Assembly (NCBI GenBank): GCA_964634325.1 | Contig: CAZWJF010000005.1 | Location: 124,001 to 188,000, forward strand | Origin: JAJXWB01 sp964634325 | GTDB lineage: Bacteria > Pseudomonadota > Alphaproteobacteria > Rhizobiales > Beijerinckiaceae | Length of the DNA stretch: 64,000 bases | Direction: 5' to 3' | Part shown: positions 1-9,504 of the stretch, in pieces | How the letters are laid out: the number at the start of each line of letters is the position of its first letter | Position numbering within the stretch: the stretch's first letter is position 1 | Position numbers and translations under genes: made by a program | Notes under the pieces: model-generated | Database searches by the model: none | What the model was told of the DNA's origin: nothing | The model's input: the letters and a program-made list of their open reading frames with translations, nothing else

Positions 1-791
1 CAGAAATCACTGAAAATGTCCTGAGTCACGCTGAGAGTTCGGGGGGAGGTATTCTACAGGTCGTGTCGTTCCCAAATAGGCACAAGGTTGGGTTCTATGT
101 TGCAGACAACGGAATCGGTATTCCAGAAAGCATGCGACGGTCCGGTTTCGTCGGCGAGACAGATACCCAACTAATATATAAAGCTCTTGAGGAGGGAGTG
201 ACAAGTAAGAAAGGCGCCCATCAGGGTAACGGGCTATACGGAACGATTCAATGCTGCAAAGTAAGTAAAGGAGAGTTTTCAATTCATTCTAACTATGCAA
301 CAGCCGAATGGGAAAACGGACAGCTGCGCGTAAAGAAAGAGACAATACCCTTTCGTGGGACCTTTGTCAAAGCTGTTATACAATATGCGACTGATGAATT
401 ATTGTCTAAAGCTCTAATTTTTAAGGGCAAGCCGCATATTCCGAATGATTATATCGATCTAAATTATGGAACCGAGGAAGAAAAAATACTGTTTGTGATG
501 AAAGACGAAGGTTCTGTCTTTGGCTCACGTCCTCAAGGGCGGCGTATCGCTAATAAGATTGAAGTGATAAGTGATCAGTTGACGTCTGGCCTAATTATTG
601 ACTTTGAAGGAGTTAATATAATATCGGCTAGCTTCGCGGATGAAGTGTTTGGTAAGATGAATGGTAAATATGGAAAAGATGTATTCGAGACCCGCGTGAA
701 AATGAGAAATATGAGCCAAGAAATTCGAAATATTATTAATAGGGCTATCGGCTTGCGGGCATCAGAGCACGGTGAAAACCAATCGGTCTGA
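1..791 (+). CDS. Partial GHKL-type ATPase with C-terminal STAS-like (DUF4325) domain
   Basis: The reading frame is open from base 3, so the true start lies outside the window; the GTG at 63 would cut off the ATPase N box. Seen: an N-box-like segment (EITENVLSHAES) at once from the left edge, then the ATP-lid motif DNGIGIP and a second glycine motif near GNGLYG, as in GHKL ATPases. The last ~85 residues (GSRPQGRRIANKI..LIIDFEGVNIISASFADEVFG) resemble STAS-like DUF4325 domains, which resemble anti-sigma-factor antagonists. This pairing suggests a signalling or switching protein, not a classical histidine kinase. The gene is strikingly AT-rich (23 G+C of 60 in 601-660, against 41 of 60 in 1621-1680 of aspS), which points to horizontal transfer. 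Partners would lie to the left, outside the window. The substrate or signal is unknown. Confidence 0.75.
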   Translation, partial: EITENVLSHAESSGGGILQVVSFPNRHKVGFYVADNGIGIPESMRRSGFVGETDTQLIYKALEEGVTSKKGAHQGNGLYGTIQCCKVSKGEFSIHSNYATAEWENGQLRVKKETIPFRGTFVKAVIQYATDELLSKALIFKGKPHIPNDYIDLNYGTEEEKILFVMKDEGSVFGSRPQGRRIANKIEVISDQLTSGLIIDFEGVNIISASFADEVFGKMNGKYGKDVFETRVKMRNMSQEIRNIINRAIGLRASEHGENQSV

Positions 792-903
792 TTTTCGCTC
801 AAGTTTCTAAACCCACCGCGATGCGCGCCTCGGCCCCACCTTGCATCGCCGCCCCCTCCCGCCTAAACCCTGCCGCGACCAATCCCTCCCGCAAGGCAGG
901 CCC

Positions 904-2727
904 ATGCACCGCTACCGCTCCCATACCTGCGGCTCGCTCCGCGCCGACGACGCCGGCCAGACGGCCCGGCTTTCCGGCTGGTGCCATCGCATCCGCGACC
1001 ACGGCGGCGTGCTGTTCGTCGACCTGCGCGACCATTACGGCATGACGCAATGCGTCGTTGACCCGGACTCGCCGGCCATGAAGCTGACCGAGACGTTCCG
1101 CTCCGAATGGGTCGTGCGGCTCGACGGCAAGGTGCGCATCCGCCCCGAGGGCACCGAGAATCCCGACATGCCCACCGGCCAGGTCGAACTCTACGTCACC
1201 GAGGCCGAAGTTCTCGGCCCGGCGTCCGAACTGCCGCTGCCGGTGTTCGGCGACGCGCAATATCCGGAGGAAACGCGCCTCAAATACCGCTTCCTCGATC
1301 TGCGCCGCGAGAAACTGCACGCCAACATCATGCTGCGCGGCAAGGTGGTCGACAGCATGCGCCGGCGCATGAAGGAGGGCGGCTTTTTCGAGTTCCAGAC
1401 GCCGATCCTGACGGCGTCCTCGCCGGAAGGCGCGCGCGACTTTCTGGTGCCCTCGCGCATCCATCCCGGCAAATTCTACGCGCTGCCGCAGGCGCCGCAG
1501 CAGTACAAGCAGCTGCTGATGATGGCGGGCTTCGATCGCTATTTCCAGATCGCGCCGTGTTTCCGCGACGAAGATCCGCGCGCGGATCGTCTGCCCGGCG
1601 AATTCTACCAGCTCGACATCGAGATGAGCTTCGTCGAGCAGGACGACGTGTTCGCCGCCATGGAGCCGGTGCTGCGCGGCGTGTTCGCCGAATTCGCCGG
1701 CGACGACAAGGTGACGCCGAGCCCGTGGCCACGCATTCCCTATGCCGAGTCGATGCGCAAGTACGGCTCCGACAAGCCGGACCTGCGCAATCCCCTCATC
1801 ATGCAGGACGTGTCCGAACATTTCCGCGGTTCGAACTTCAAGGTGTTCGCGCGCCTGCTGGAGCAGCCGAAGAACCAGGTCTGGGCGATCCCCGCGCCAT
1901 CAGGCGGCCAGCGCACCTTCGCCGACCGCATGAATTCGTGGGCGCAGAGCGAGGGCCAGCCGGGCCTCGGCTACATCCTGTTCTTCGATCGCGCCAAGGA
2001 CGAGACGATCCAGAAGGAGCAGCCAGGCAGCACCGGCGTCGGCGCGCGCGGACCGCTCGCCAACAATATCGGCCCGGAGCGCGCCGAGGCGATCCGCACG
2101 CAGCTCGGCATGAACGCGGGCGACGCGGCCTTCTTCGTCGCCGGCGATCCCGCCGTCTTTGCGAAGTTCGCAGGCGCGGCGCGCTCGAAGCTGGGGCAGG
2201 AACTGAAGCTGATCGACGAAAGCCGCTTCGAATTCGCCTGGGTCGTCGACTTCCCGATGTACGAATGGAACGAGGACGAGAAGAAGGTCGACTTCTCGCA
2301 CAACCCCTTCTCGATGCCGCAGGGCGGCCTCGACGCGCTCAACACGCAGGACCCGTTGACGATTAACGCCTTCCAGTACGACGTCGCCTGCAACGGCTAC
2401 GAGCTGGCCTCGGGCGGCATCCGCAACCACAAGCCCGAAGCGATGGTGAAGGCCTTCGAGATCGCTGGCTACGGGCGCGAGACGGTGGAAGAGCGGTTCG
2501 GCGGCATGTTCCGCGCCTTCCACTATGGCGCGCCGCCGCACGGCGGCATGGCGGCGGGCGTCGACCGCATCGTCATGCTGCTGGCGCGCGAGCAGAACCT
2601 CCGCGAGGTCGCGCTGTTCCCGATGAACCAGCGCGCAGAGGACATTCTGATGGGCGCGCCCTCAGAGGCGACCAACAAGCAGTTGCGCGAACTGCACATC
2701 CGCCTGAACCCGCCGGAGAAGGCGTAA
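904..2727 (+). CDS. aspS: Aspartyl-tRNA synthetase (probably aspartate-tRNA(Asp/Asn) ligase)
   Basis: Class II aminoacyl-tRNA synthetase of 607 residues that charges tRNA-Asp. N-terminal OB-fold anticodon domain (MHRYRSHTCGSLR.., WCHRIRDHGG), catalytic core with SPEGARDFLVPSR, motif 2 FRDEDPRADRLPGEFYQLD, the bacterial insertion domain in the middle, and motif 3 AAGVDRIVMLL near the end. Start chosen at the ATG at 904 because MHRYRSH is the usual N-terminus in alphaproteobacteria; the upstream in-frame ATG at 841 adds 21 non-conserved residues. Alphaproteobacteria often use a non-discriminating enzyme together with GatCAB; that specificity is inferred here. It lies just right of the AT-rich fragment and converges with the small gene at 2750. 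Confidence 0.97.
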   Translation: MHRYRSHTCGSLRADDAGQTARLSGWCHRIRDHGGVLFVDLRDHYGMTQCVVDPDSPAMKLTETFRSEWVVRLDGKVRIRPEGTENPDMPTGQVELYVTEAEVLGPASELPLPVFGDAQYPEETRLKYRFLDLRREKLHANIMLRGKVVDSMRRRMKEGGFFEFQTPILTASSPEGARDFLVPSRIHPGKFYALPQAPQQYKQLLMMAGFDRYFQIAPCFRDEDPRADRLPGEFYQLDIEMSFVEQDDVFAAMEPVLRGVFAEFAGDDKVTPSPWPRIPYAESMRKYGSDKPDLRNPLIMQDVSEHFRGSNFKVFARLLEQPKNQVWAIPAPSGGQRTFADRMNSWAQSEGQPGLGYILFFDRAKDETIQKEQPGSTGVGARGPLANNIGPERAEAIRTQLGMNAGDAAFFVAGDPAVFAKFAGAARSKLGQELKLIDESRFEFAWVVDFPMYEWNEDEKKVDFSHNPFSMPQGGLDALNTQDPLTINAFQYDVACNGYELASGGIRNHKPEAMVKAFEIAGYGRETVEERFGGMFRAFHYGAPPHGGMAAGVDRIVMLLAREQNLREVALFPMNQRAEDILMGAPSEATNKQLRELHIRLNPPEKA

Positions 2728-2737
2728 TCGGCGGCTC

Positions 2738-2766
2738 GGGCCGCGCCTCTCAGGAGGAGGCGGCCC
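2738..2766. terminator. GC-rich hairpin between convergent genes, possible terminator
   Basis: GGGCCGC..CTC pairs imperfectly with GAGGCGGCCC, between the aspS stop and the 3' end of the convergent gene at 2750. There is no T-tract, so intrinsic termination is uncertain. Confidence 0.3.
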
Positions 2767-2968
2767 GCAACGGCACGATCTTGATGTGATCGTATTCGCT
2801 CGCCGACAATCCGTCGGTGTCGCGGGCGATCATCTCTTCGAGCGCCGCGCGGTCGTATCCGGGCGCGCCGGGGTTGGTTTCGAGAGTCGTCTCGATCACG
2901 AGCACGCTTTTCCACGCCTCGCCTCTCACGACCCATTCCGTCCATTGACGGCTGATGACGCCATGCAT
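2750..2968 (-). CDS. Small conserved-type hypothetical protein (72 aa)
   Basis: 72-residue soluble protein starting MHGVISRQWTEW and ending IKIVPLRAASS. The start at 2968 is supported by a strong GGGGGGAG ribosome-binding site just upstream; a longer reading frame back to 3109 lacks such a signal. The sequence is charged, has no signal peptide or membrane segment, and carries GYDRAALEEMIARDTDG, which looks helical. I do not recognise the family. It converges on aspS with a shared hairpin between them. Confidence 0.6.
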   Translation of the reverse strand: MHGVISRQWTEWVVRGEAWKSVLVIETTLETNPGAPGYDRAALEEMIARDTDGLSASEYDHIKIVPLRAASS

Positions 2969-3062
2969 AACCGGCTCCCCCCGCTGTTGATTTGACCTGG
3001 GGGCAGCTGACACCCGGCGCCGTCGCCGCGCATTGATCGGCGTCAGGCGATCGGCCGCGCCG

Positions 3063-3524
3063 TCAGCGCTTCGTTCGCTCCAGCCGGTAGATGCGGTTGT
3101 TGAGCGCAAACAGCGCGTGATCGGCGTCGAGGAAGTGATAGTCGACCTCGCACCCCGTCAGCAGGGACTGCACATTGCCGGGCGCAAAGTCGAGCGCGGC
3201 GGCGTCCTTCGCCGGGGCCTTGAGCCCGCCCTGGAACAGACCTTCGGGCTCGACGGCGACCTGCTCGTAATTCGGCTTCCTGCAGGCCATCGGCTGGGGC
3301 GCGGCGATCGCTCTCGCGCCGAATACGATCTTCTTGCCTTGAATAGCGCGCGATTCCGCGCTCGGCGCGCCCAGCGCGCCTTCGGCCCACGGCGCAGCGT
3401 CCGACCCGGTCACGACGAAGGTCGCGCCGACCGGCGAGGGCGTCAGGGACTGCGCCTGCGCGCTCGCGCAACCCGCGAGGAGCGCCGCAACGGCGAAAGA
3501 AATGGCGTTGAAAGAATTGCGCAT
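3063..3524 (-). CDS. Putative lipoprotein
   Basis: 153 residues beginning MRNSFNAISFAVAALLAGCASA: a type II signal peptide with lipobox LAGC (Cys19), so probably a lipid-anchored envelope protein. The mature part has two further cysteines (MACRKPN and LTGCEVDY), which could form a disulfide, and ends NNRIYRLERTKR. The start at 3524 has a good GGAGG site upstream; a longer in-frame start at 3587 would bury the signal peptide. The function is not recognisable. It lies upstream on the minus strand of the small gene at 2750 and downstream of a glycine-zipper protein, so this may be a small envelope-protein cluster. Confidence 0.65.
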   Translation of the reverse strand: MRNSFNAISFAVAALLAGCASAQAQSLTPSPVGATFVVTGSDAAPWAEGALGAPSAESRAIQGKKIVFGARAIAAPQPMACRKPNYEQVAVEPEGLFQGGLKAPAKDAAALDFAPGNVQSLLTGCEVDYHFLDADHALFALNNRIYRLERTKR

Positions 3525-3589
3525 GGAACCGAACCTCCGGCCAGCTCCATGCCGCAGATGACGGGGCGGCGCTGTGCCGACCGTCACGC

Positions 3590-3898
3590 TCAGTAGCAGT
3601 AGCGGGCCGAAACCATGCGATAGCGGCCGCGGCCGACGCGGGCGTAGCAGCCGGAATCGTAATAGTAGTAACGACCGCGCCGTTCCGCGTTCGAGCCGAT
3701 GATCGCGCCCGTCGCGCCGCCGATGATGCCGCCGGCGATCGCCGCGCCCGCGTTTCCGCCCACCGCGCCGCCGATGGCCGCGCCGGCGCCGGCGCCGATC
3801 AGTCCGCCGATCAGCCCGCCGTTTTGCGCCGAAGCGGTCTCGACGGGCGCGACGGCCAGGACGGTCAGGAGGGCTGCGGTTCCGATCAGAGCTTTCAT
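3590..3898 (-). CDS. Secreted glycine-zipper protein
   Basis: 102 residues. A signal peptide (MKALIGTAALLTVLAVAPVETASA) is followed by a long glycine-zipper stretch of GxxxG repeats (GGLIGGLIGAGAG.., GGIIGGATGAIIG), then a Tyr/Arg-rich tail with two Cys that ends in the sequence SARYCY. Glycine-zipper domains of this sort sit in or on the envelope; known examples include the Gly-zipper_2 group and surface-antigen-like proteins. No enzymatic motif is present. Its role is unknown; envelope association is inferred from the signal peptide and the zipper. Confidence 0.7.
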   Translation of the reverse strand: MKALIGTAALLTVLAVAPVETASAQNGGLIGGLIGAGAGAAIGGAVGGNAGAAIAGGIIGGATGAIIGSNAERRGRYYYYDSGCYARVGRGRYRMVSARYCY

Positions 3899-4007
3899 CT
3901 CGTCAACCTCGCTGTTGGGCAGGAGGCGCAGGATCGCGCTCCCTTCGTAACCTCATGCGTCAATCTATCGCGGCGACCATCGCTTTTCCAGAACCGGCCG
4001 CCGCCGG

Positions 4008-5726
4008 TCAGCGCGCCTTGGCCTCGATCTTGAGCGCACGCGACAGCGTTCCCAATTGGGCGGCGAGCGCGAAATCGACCAGCCCCATGCCGTCCGGCGC
4101 CCAGATGCGGACGTCGAGGGTCGGGGCGCCGGTGGCGACTGCGGCGACAGCGTCCGCGAGTCCGTCGACCTGCGCGTCCGATTTGGGCGCGGCGGCGAAC
4201 AGCGAATGAACGAGCGCGCGGGCGGTCTGGGCGAGCCGGGCGCGCGCTTGCGTCTCGCTCGCGCCGGCCTTTGCCGCCTGAACCTGCGCGATCCGCCCGA
4301 TCAACCCCTTGTCCATGACTGCGAGGTCGGTGCGCCAGAACAAAATCGACGGCCACGCGCTCCGCGCCGCTTCCCAATCGCCAGAGAATGCGGCGACCGG
4401 GATGCGCGACAGCATCAAAGACGCCGCTACACGGCCGATCTGCGCGCTATCCGCCTCGATTTTGTCGACCGACAACTCGCCTTTGGCGGGATCGAATTTC
4501 GCTTCCAGCCCGCCGGAGACCTCGACCTTGTCGTATCCGAGCGCAGCGAGCGCCGCATTGCGCCCGGCGCCCGCGCCGGCCAGCGAGACGGAGAGGCGAT
4601 CGATCCGCGCCGACAATTTCGTCGGTGCGACGGCAAGCCAGTCGGACGCCGCGATGCTGACGCCGGCCGCAGATACGGGTCCGTCCGGTCCCGACGCCGA
4701 CGCGCCTGCGATGTCGATGCGGTCGAAGCGAGGCGCGGCCGGCCCGCCGGCGGGCGCAGCAGCCGCCTTCAGCGAAGCCGTGAGGTCGAGGCCGGAGAGA
4801 GCGATGCGGTCGAGCGCAAAGCGCGCCTCCGGCTGATTGGAGGCGACCCCTTCGACGACCAGTTGAGCGATCCGGCCGTCCGCCAGCCCCTCGAGCGCCA
4901 TGCGACGCATTTGCAGCTCGACGCCCGGCGCCTGTTCCACGCCAGGCGCGACAAAGCGCAGATCGCGGGCCTCGATCGCCCCGACATCCATGCTCGCGAG
5001 CAAATCCGCCGTCATGGCGGCGATGGCCCGTCGGGCCTCAGGGCTCGGCTCCGTGGCGTCGAGTTTCGGCGTCGCCTCGATCAGACCGCCGAGAGGCGCC
5101 GCGAGCGGACGGCCCCCAAAATCGCGCCCGCCGATCTCGCCGACCGTGACTTTGCCGCCGCCCTCGATCTCGATTTGCGCGCCGGCCATGGCGAAAGCGC
5201 GCGTCGTAATGCGTTTCGGCTCGTCCGCACTCGCCCGCGCCGCGTATGTGAGGCGCAGCAGCGCCGGAAAGTCGACGCCCTCCAGGCGCATGGCGCCGAG
5301 ATGGCCTTTGCTCGACGAACCGCTCCGATGGGAATCGACCTCCGCACCGCCGATTTCCACGCGGCGCGCGACCCCCTTCGCGACGTCCGAAAGGATCAGG
5401 TCGCGATAGGTCACGGTCTGCGCGTAATCCTGCGCGCGCGTTTCGGCGATCAGCTCCGGTATCGAAATCCGGTCGGCGTCGATCTGCGCGAAGCGATCCG
5501 AGCCGCCCGTCTTGTCGTCGGCGGCCAGCAGGCGCTGCACGGACTCGCGCGACAGTTTCGATCCCGAAAACTCGATCCGACGCGCCTTGTAACTCGCGAG
5601 CGGAGAGCTGACGGCGGCATCGTCGATCCTAAAATCGTCGGCGTTTGCGACGGTCGCCGCCAGAAGCGTCGCCAGCGCGAGCGCCGAACGAAGAAAGGTC
5701 ACACGTCTCTCCCTGACGGCGTTCAT
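4008..5726 (-). CDS. Uncharacterised secreted protein (572 aa), coupled to PfkB kinase
   Basis: Start ATG at 5726 overlaps the stop of the upstream kinase by four bases (ATGA), so translation is probably coupled. The N-terminus MNAVRERRVTFLRSALALATLLAATVANA is a Sec signal peptide. A GTG at the V of RRVTF is an alternative start. The mature protein has no cysteine-rich, catalytic or membrane motif I recognise; it consists of alternating short strands such as SPLASYKARRIEFSGSKL and helical Ala-rich segments, with repeated phrases of the kind IEARDLRF, LEGLADGRI and IALSGLDL. That layout is reminiscent of periplasmic beta-rich AsmA/DUF-type proteins, but the resemblance is weak. The unusual point is the pairing of an exported protein with a cytoplasmic sugar kinase. 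Confidence 0.65.
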   Translation of the reverse strand: MNAVRERRVTFLRSALALATLLAATVANADDFRIDDAAVSSPLASYKARRIEFSGSKLSRESVQRLLAADDKTGGSDRFAQIDADRISIPELIAETRAQDYAQTVTYRDLILSDVAKGVARRVEIGGAEVDSHRSGSSSKGHLGAMRLEGVDFPALLRLTYAARASADEPKRITTRAFAMAGAQIEIEGGGKVTVGEIGGRDFGGRPLAAPLGGLIEATPKLDATEPSPEARRAIAAMTADLLASMDVGAIEARDLRFVAPGVEQAPGVELQMRRMALEGLADGRIAQLVVEGVASNQPEARFALDRIALSGLDLTASLKAAAAPAGGPAAPRFDRIDIAGASASGPDGPVSAAGVSIAASDWLAVAPTKLSARIDRLSVSLAGAGAGRNAALAALGYDKVEVSGGLEAKFDPAKGELSVDKIEADSAQIGRVAASLMLSRIPVAAFSGDWEAARSAWPSILFWRTDLAVMDKGLIGRIAQVQAAKAGASETQARARLAQTARALVHSLFAAAPKSDAQVDGLADAVAAVATGAPTLDVRIWAPDGMGLVDFALAAQLGTLSRALKIEAKAR

Positions 5727-6616
5727 CCGGCGAGCGGATAGTCCAATTGCATCTTTTCGATGTCGGCTTGCGTCGGCAATCCGGCCTCGTTGCCGAGATG
5801 TTGGACCTTGTGTGCGGAGGCTGCGCGGGCGAAGCGGAAGTGCTCCGCCCACGGCGCCTGCGGCCGCTCGAGGTAAGAGGCGATGTAGGCGCCGTGGAAT
5901 ATGTCGCCGGCGCCGGAGGTGTCGATCACCCGATCGGGCGGGACGGGCAGGGCGCGCAGGCGGGAAACGACGCCCTTTTCGTCGTACCAGAGCATGCCCC
6001 GTTCGCCGGACGTGACGCCGCCGATCTTGCAACCGCGCGACTTCAGATAGTCGAGCATGTCCTGCTCGCTCAATTTCATTTGCTCGCACAGGCGTTCGGC
6101 GACGACCGCAACGTCCGTGAGACCCAGCAGTTCTTCGGTGTTGGGCCGGAGGCCGCCGCCGTCGAGCGACGTCAGAACGCCCTTCTCGCGCGCCAGATGC
6201 GCATAATGCAACGCCGCGTCGCTCATATGCCCGTCGAGATGCAAGGCCGCGAAACCCGTCAAGTCCAGCCGCGGAAAGTCTTCGAGATAGGTCTCGTCGC
6301 GAGCGCGCAGGATCGCGCGCTTCCCCGCCTTCGGCAGGATGAAGGAGAGGGACGAACGCCGGACCTTCCGTGGATGCAGGCGGACGCGATAGGTGGCCGC
6401 CATATGCGTGAACATGTGTCCGAGCCAATCGTCGGCGACCGGCGCGATCAGGTCGGCCTTGCAACCGAGCCGCGCGCAGGCGAAGGCCGCCGACACGGCG
6501 TTGCCGCCGAACGAGACGGCGTAATCCTTCGCCACCGCCTTGTCGTCGCCGACCGGCATGTAATCGGTCCGCATCGTCACGTCGATATAGGTGTGGCCGA
6601 TAAAAAGCGCGTTCAT
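5723..6616 (-). CDS. PfkB-family carbohydrate kinase
   Basis: 297 residues starting MNALFIGHTYIDVTMR, with the family N-terminal glycine motif SFGGNAVSAAFACARLG and the C-terminal PfkB signature DTSGAGDIFHGAY containing the catalytic Asp. It phosphorylates a sugar or nucleoside with ATP; the substrate cannot be read from the sequence (ribokinase, adenosine-kinase-like and sulfofructose-kinase-like members share these motifs). The start at 6616 was chosen for the conserved start of the fold, and GGAG lies about 14 bases upstream. A 48-base longer frame exists. The gene lies 121 bases downstream of alr and overlaps the next gene by four bases. Confidence 0.85.
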   Translation of the reverse strand: MNALFIGHTYIDVTMRTDYMPVGDDKAVAKDYAVSFGGNAVSAAFACARLGCKADLIAPVADDWLGHMFTHMAATYRVRLHPRKVRRSSLSFILPKAGKRAILRARDETYLEDFPRLDLTGFAALHLDGHMSDAALHYAHLAREKGVLTSLDGGGLRPNTEELLGLTDVAVVAERLCEQMKLSEQDMLDYLKSRGCKIGGVTSGERGMLWYDEKGVVSRLRALPVPPDRVIDTSGAGDIFHGAYIASYLERPQAPWAEHFRFARAASAHKVQHLGNEAGLPTQADIEKMQLDYPLAG

Positions 6617-6737
6617 CGTTTTGAAGTCTCCACGGTCGCTCGCGTCGGCCGGCCTTTCGACCATCGCAGCGCAACATGTATTACGACGGATGGCAATACT
6701 GCAGCTTTCGTAAGCGCTGGTTTCGGGGCCGCCGCAT

Positions 6738-7808
6738 TCAATCGCTGTAGACGCGTCGATACCGCCGTCCGAGGCTCGTCAGGATCTCGTAGCCGATCGT
6801 GCCGGCGCGCTCGCCGAATTCGTCGACGCCGATCGTCGGCCCCAGAACCTCGACCGCCGCGCCGCGTTGGACGGCGCCGGCCGGCGCGTCGGTCGCGTCG
6901 ATGGTGATCAGGTCCATCGACACGCGTCCGACGATCCGACAGCGCACGCCGGCGATGGCGACGTCCGGGCCGGGCTTGCTGTCGACGCCCATCGCGCTGC
7001 GCGGAATCCCGTCCGCATAGCCGACCGGAATGACGGCAAGACGCGTCGGGCGTCTCGCGGACCATTGTCCATTGTAGCCGACGCGCGCGCCCGATTCGAT
7101 CTCGCGGACCAGGAGGATCGGCGCGCTCAACGAAACGACGGGCGCCATGGGATTGGGACGACCGGGGGTCGGATTGCCGCCGTAGAGCGCATAGCCCGGC
7201 CGCGCGAGATCGGCCCATGGCTGCGATGGAAGATAAATTCCGGAGGAATTGCAGAGAGATGCCGGAATATTCGGAATCATCGCACGAACCCGTGCGAAGC
7301 GCTCAATCTGGCCGGAATTGTCCGGCGAGGCCTGATCTTCCGATGACGTGAAATGGCTCATGATCAGCGCGGGCGGCGCGGCGAGCGCCTGCAACGCCGC
7401 ATGCGCGTCGGCCGCCGCCAAGCCGAGCCGGTTCATGCCCGTGTCGAAATGCAGGGCCGCCTGACCGCCGCCAGCCGCCGCCCATTCCGCGATCTCGGCG
7501 AGCGAGCCGAGCGTCGGCCGCAGGTCGGCGGCGCGCATCTCCGGCGCGGCGCCAGGCGGCACGCCGTCGAGAACATAGATCGCCGCCGATGTGGAAACCG
7601 CGCGGGCGCGCAATCCCTCTGAGACCCGCGCGACGAAGAAGGTCGAGCAGCCTTCCGCGGCGAGCGCCCGCATGACCGGCTCCAGCCCGCAACCGTAGCC
7701 GTCGGCCTTGATGACCGCCGCACATTCGGCGGGCGCGACCATATCGGCGAGCTTGCGCCAGTTCCGACGCAGGGCGCTGAGGTCGATCGTGAGGGTGGCG
7801 GAGTTCAT
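6738..7808 (-). CDS. alr: Alanine racemase
   Basis: PLP enzyme making D-alanine for peptidoglycan. 356 residues. The PLP lysine is Lys34 in VIKADGYGCG; the second catalytic base region VGYNGQW and the substrate-binding RVSMDLITID are both present. Start at 7808 (MNSATLTIDLSALRRNW) fits the family; the longer frame to 7847 has no conserved sequence, and a GAAGAG site precedes 7808. It follows dnaB by 57 bases in the same direction, so co-transcription is likely, a dnaB-alr order common in Proteobacteria. The biosynthetic versus catabolic (DadX) role cannot be separated, but this context favours the housekeeping enzyme. Confidence 0.96.
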   Translation of the reverse strand: MNSATLTIDLSALRRNWRKLADMVAPAECAAVIKADGYGCGLEPVMRALAAEGCSTFFVARVSEGLRARAVSTSAAIYVLDGVPPGAAPEMRAADLRPTLGSLAEIAEWAAAGGGQAALHFDTGMNRLGLAAADAHAALQALAAPPALIMSHFTSSEDQASPDNSGQIERFARVRAMIPNIPASLCNSSGIYLPSQPWADLARPGYALYGGNPTPGRPNPMAPVVSLSAPILLVREIESGARVGYNGQWSARRPTRLAVIPVGYADGIPRSAMGVDSKPGPDVAIAGVRCRIVGRVSMDLITIDATDAPAGAVQRGAAVEVLGPTIGVDEFGERAGTIGYEILTSLGRRYRRVYSD

Positions 7809-7865
7809 CGCTCGCTCTTCTAGCGCGAGAGCGCGCTGCGCCGCCACCCGGCGCTGCGCGCAAGG

Positions 7866-9362
<1,497 letters not shown>

Positions 9363-9504
9363 GTGCGGCTCATCTCGATTGGCGCGAACGGGGCGATCGG
9401 GCGGAGGGCGCCGACGAATGTCGGCGGAAGCTTTCTGCCACCCTTCGGGCCGGCAGTCAGCGCCCGAAATTCGATTCGCCCACTGTCCACAGGATGCAAA
9501 GAAT

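Noticed and set aside
799..1821. Long minus-strand open frame opposite aspS
   Set aside because: Shadow of aspS in GC-rich DNA; low-complexity His/Arg/Ala composition and no start signal.
4056..5741. 561-codon plus-strand frame opposite the secreted protein
   Set aside because: Shadow of the coding strand; the minus-strand product has a signal peptide and coupled start.
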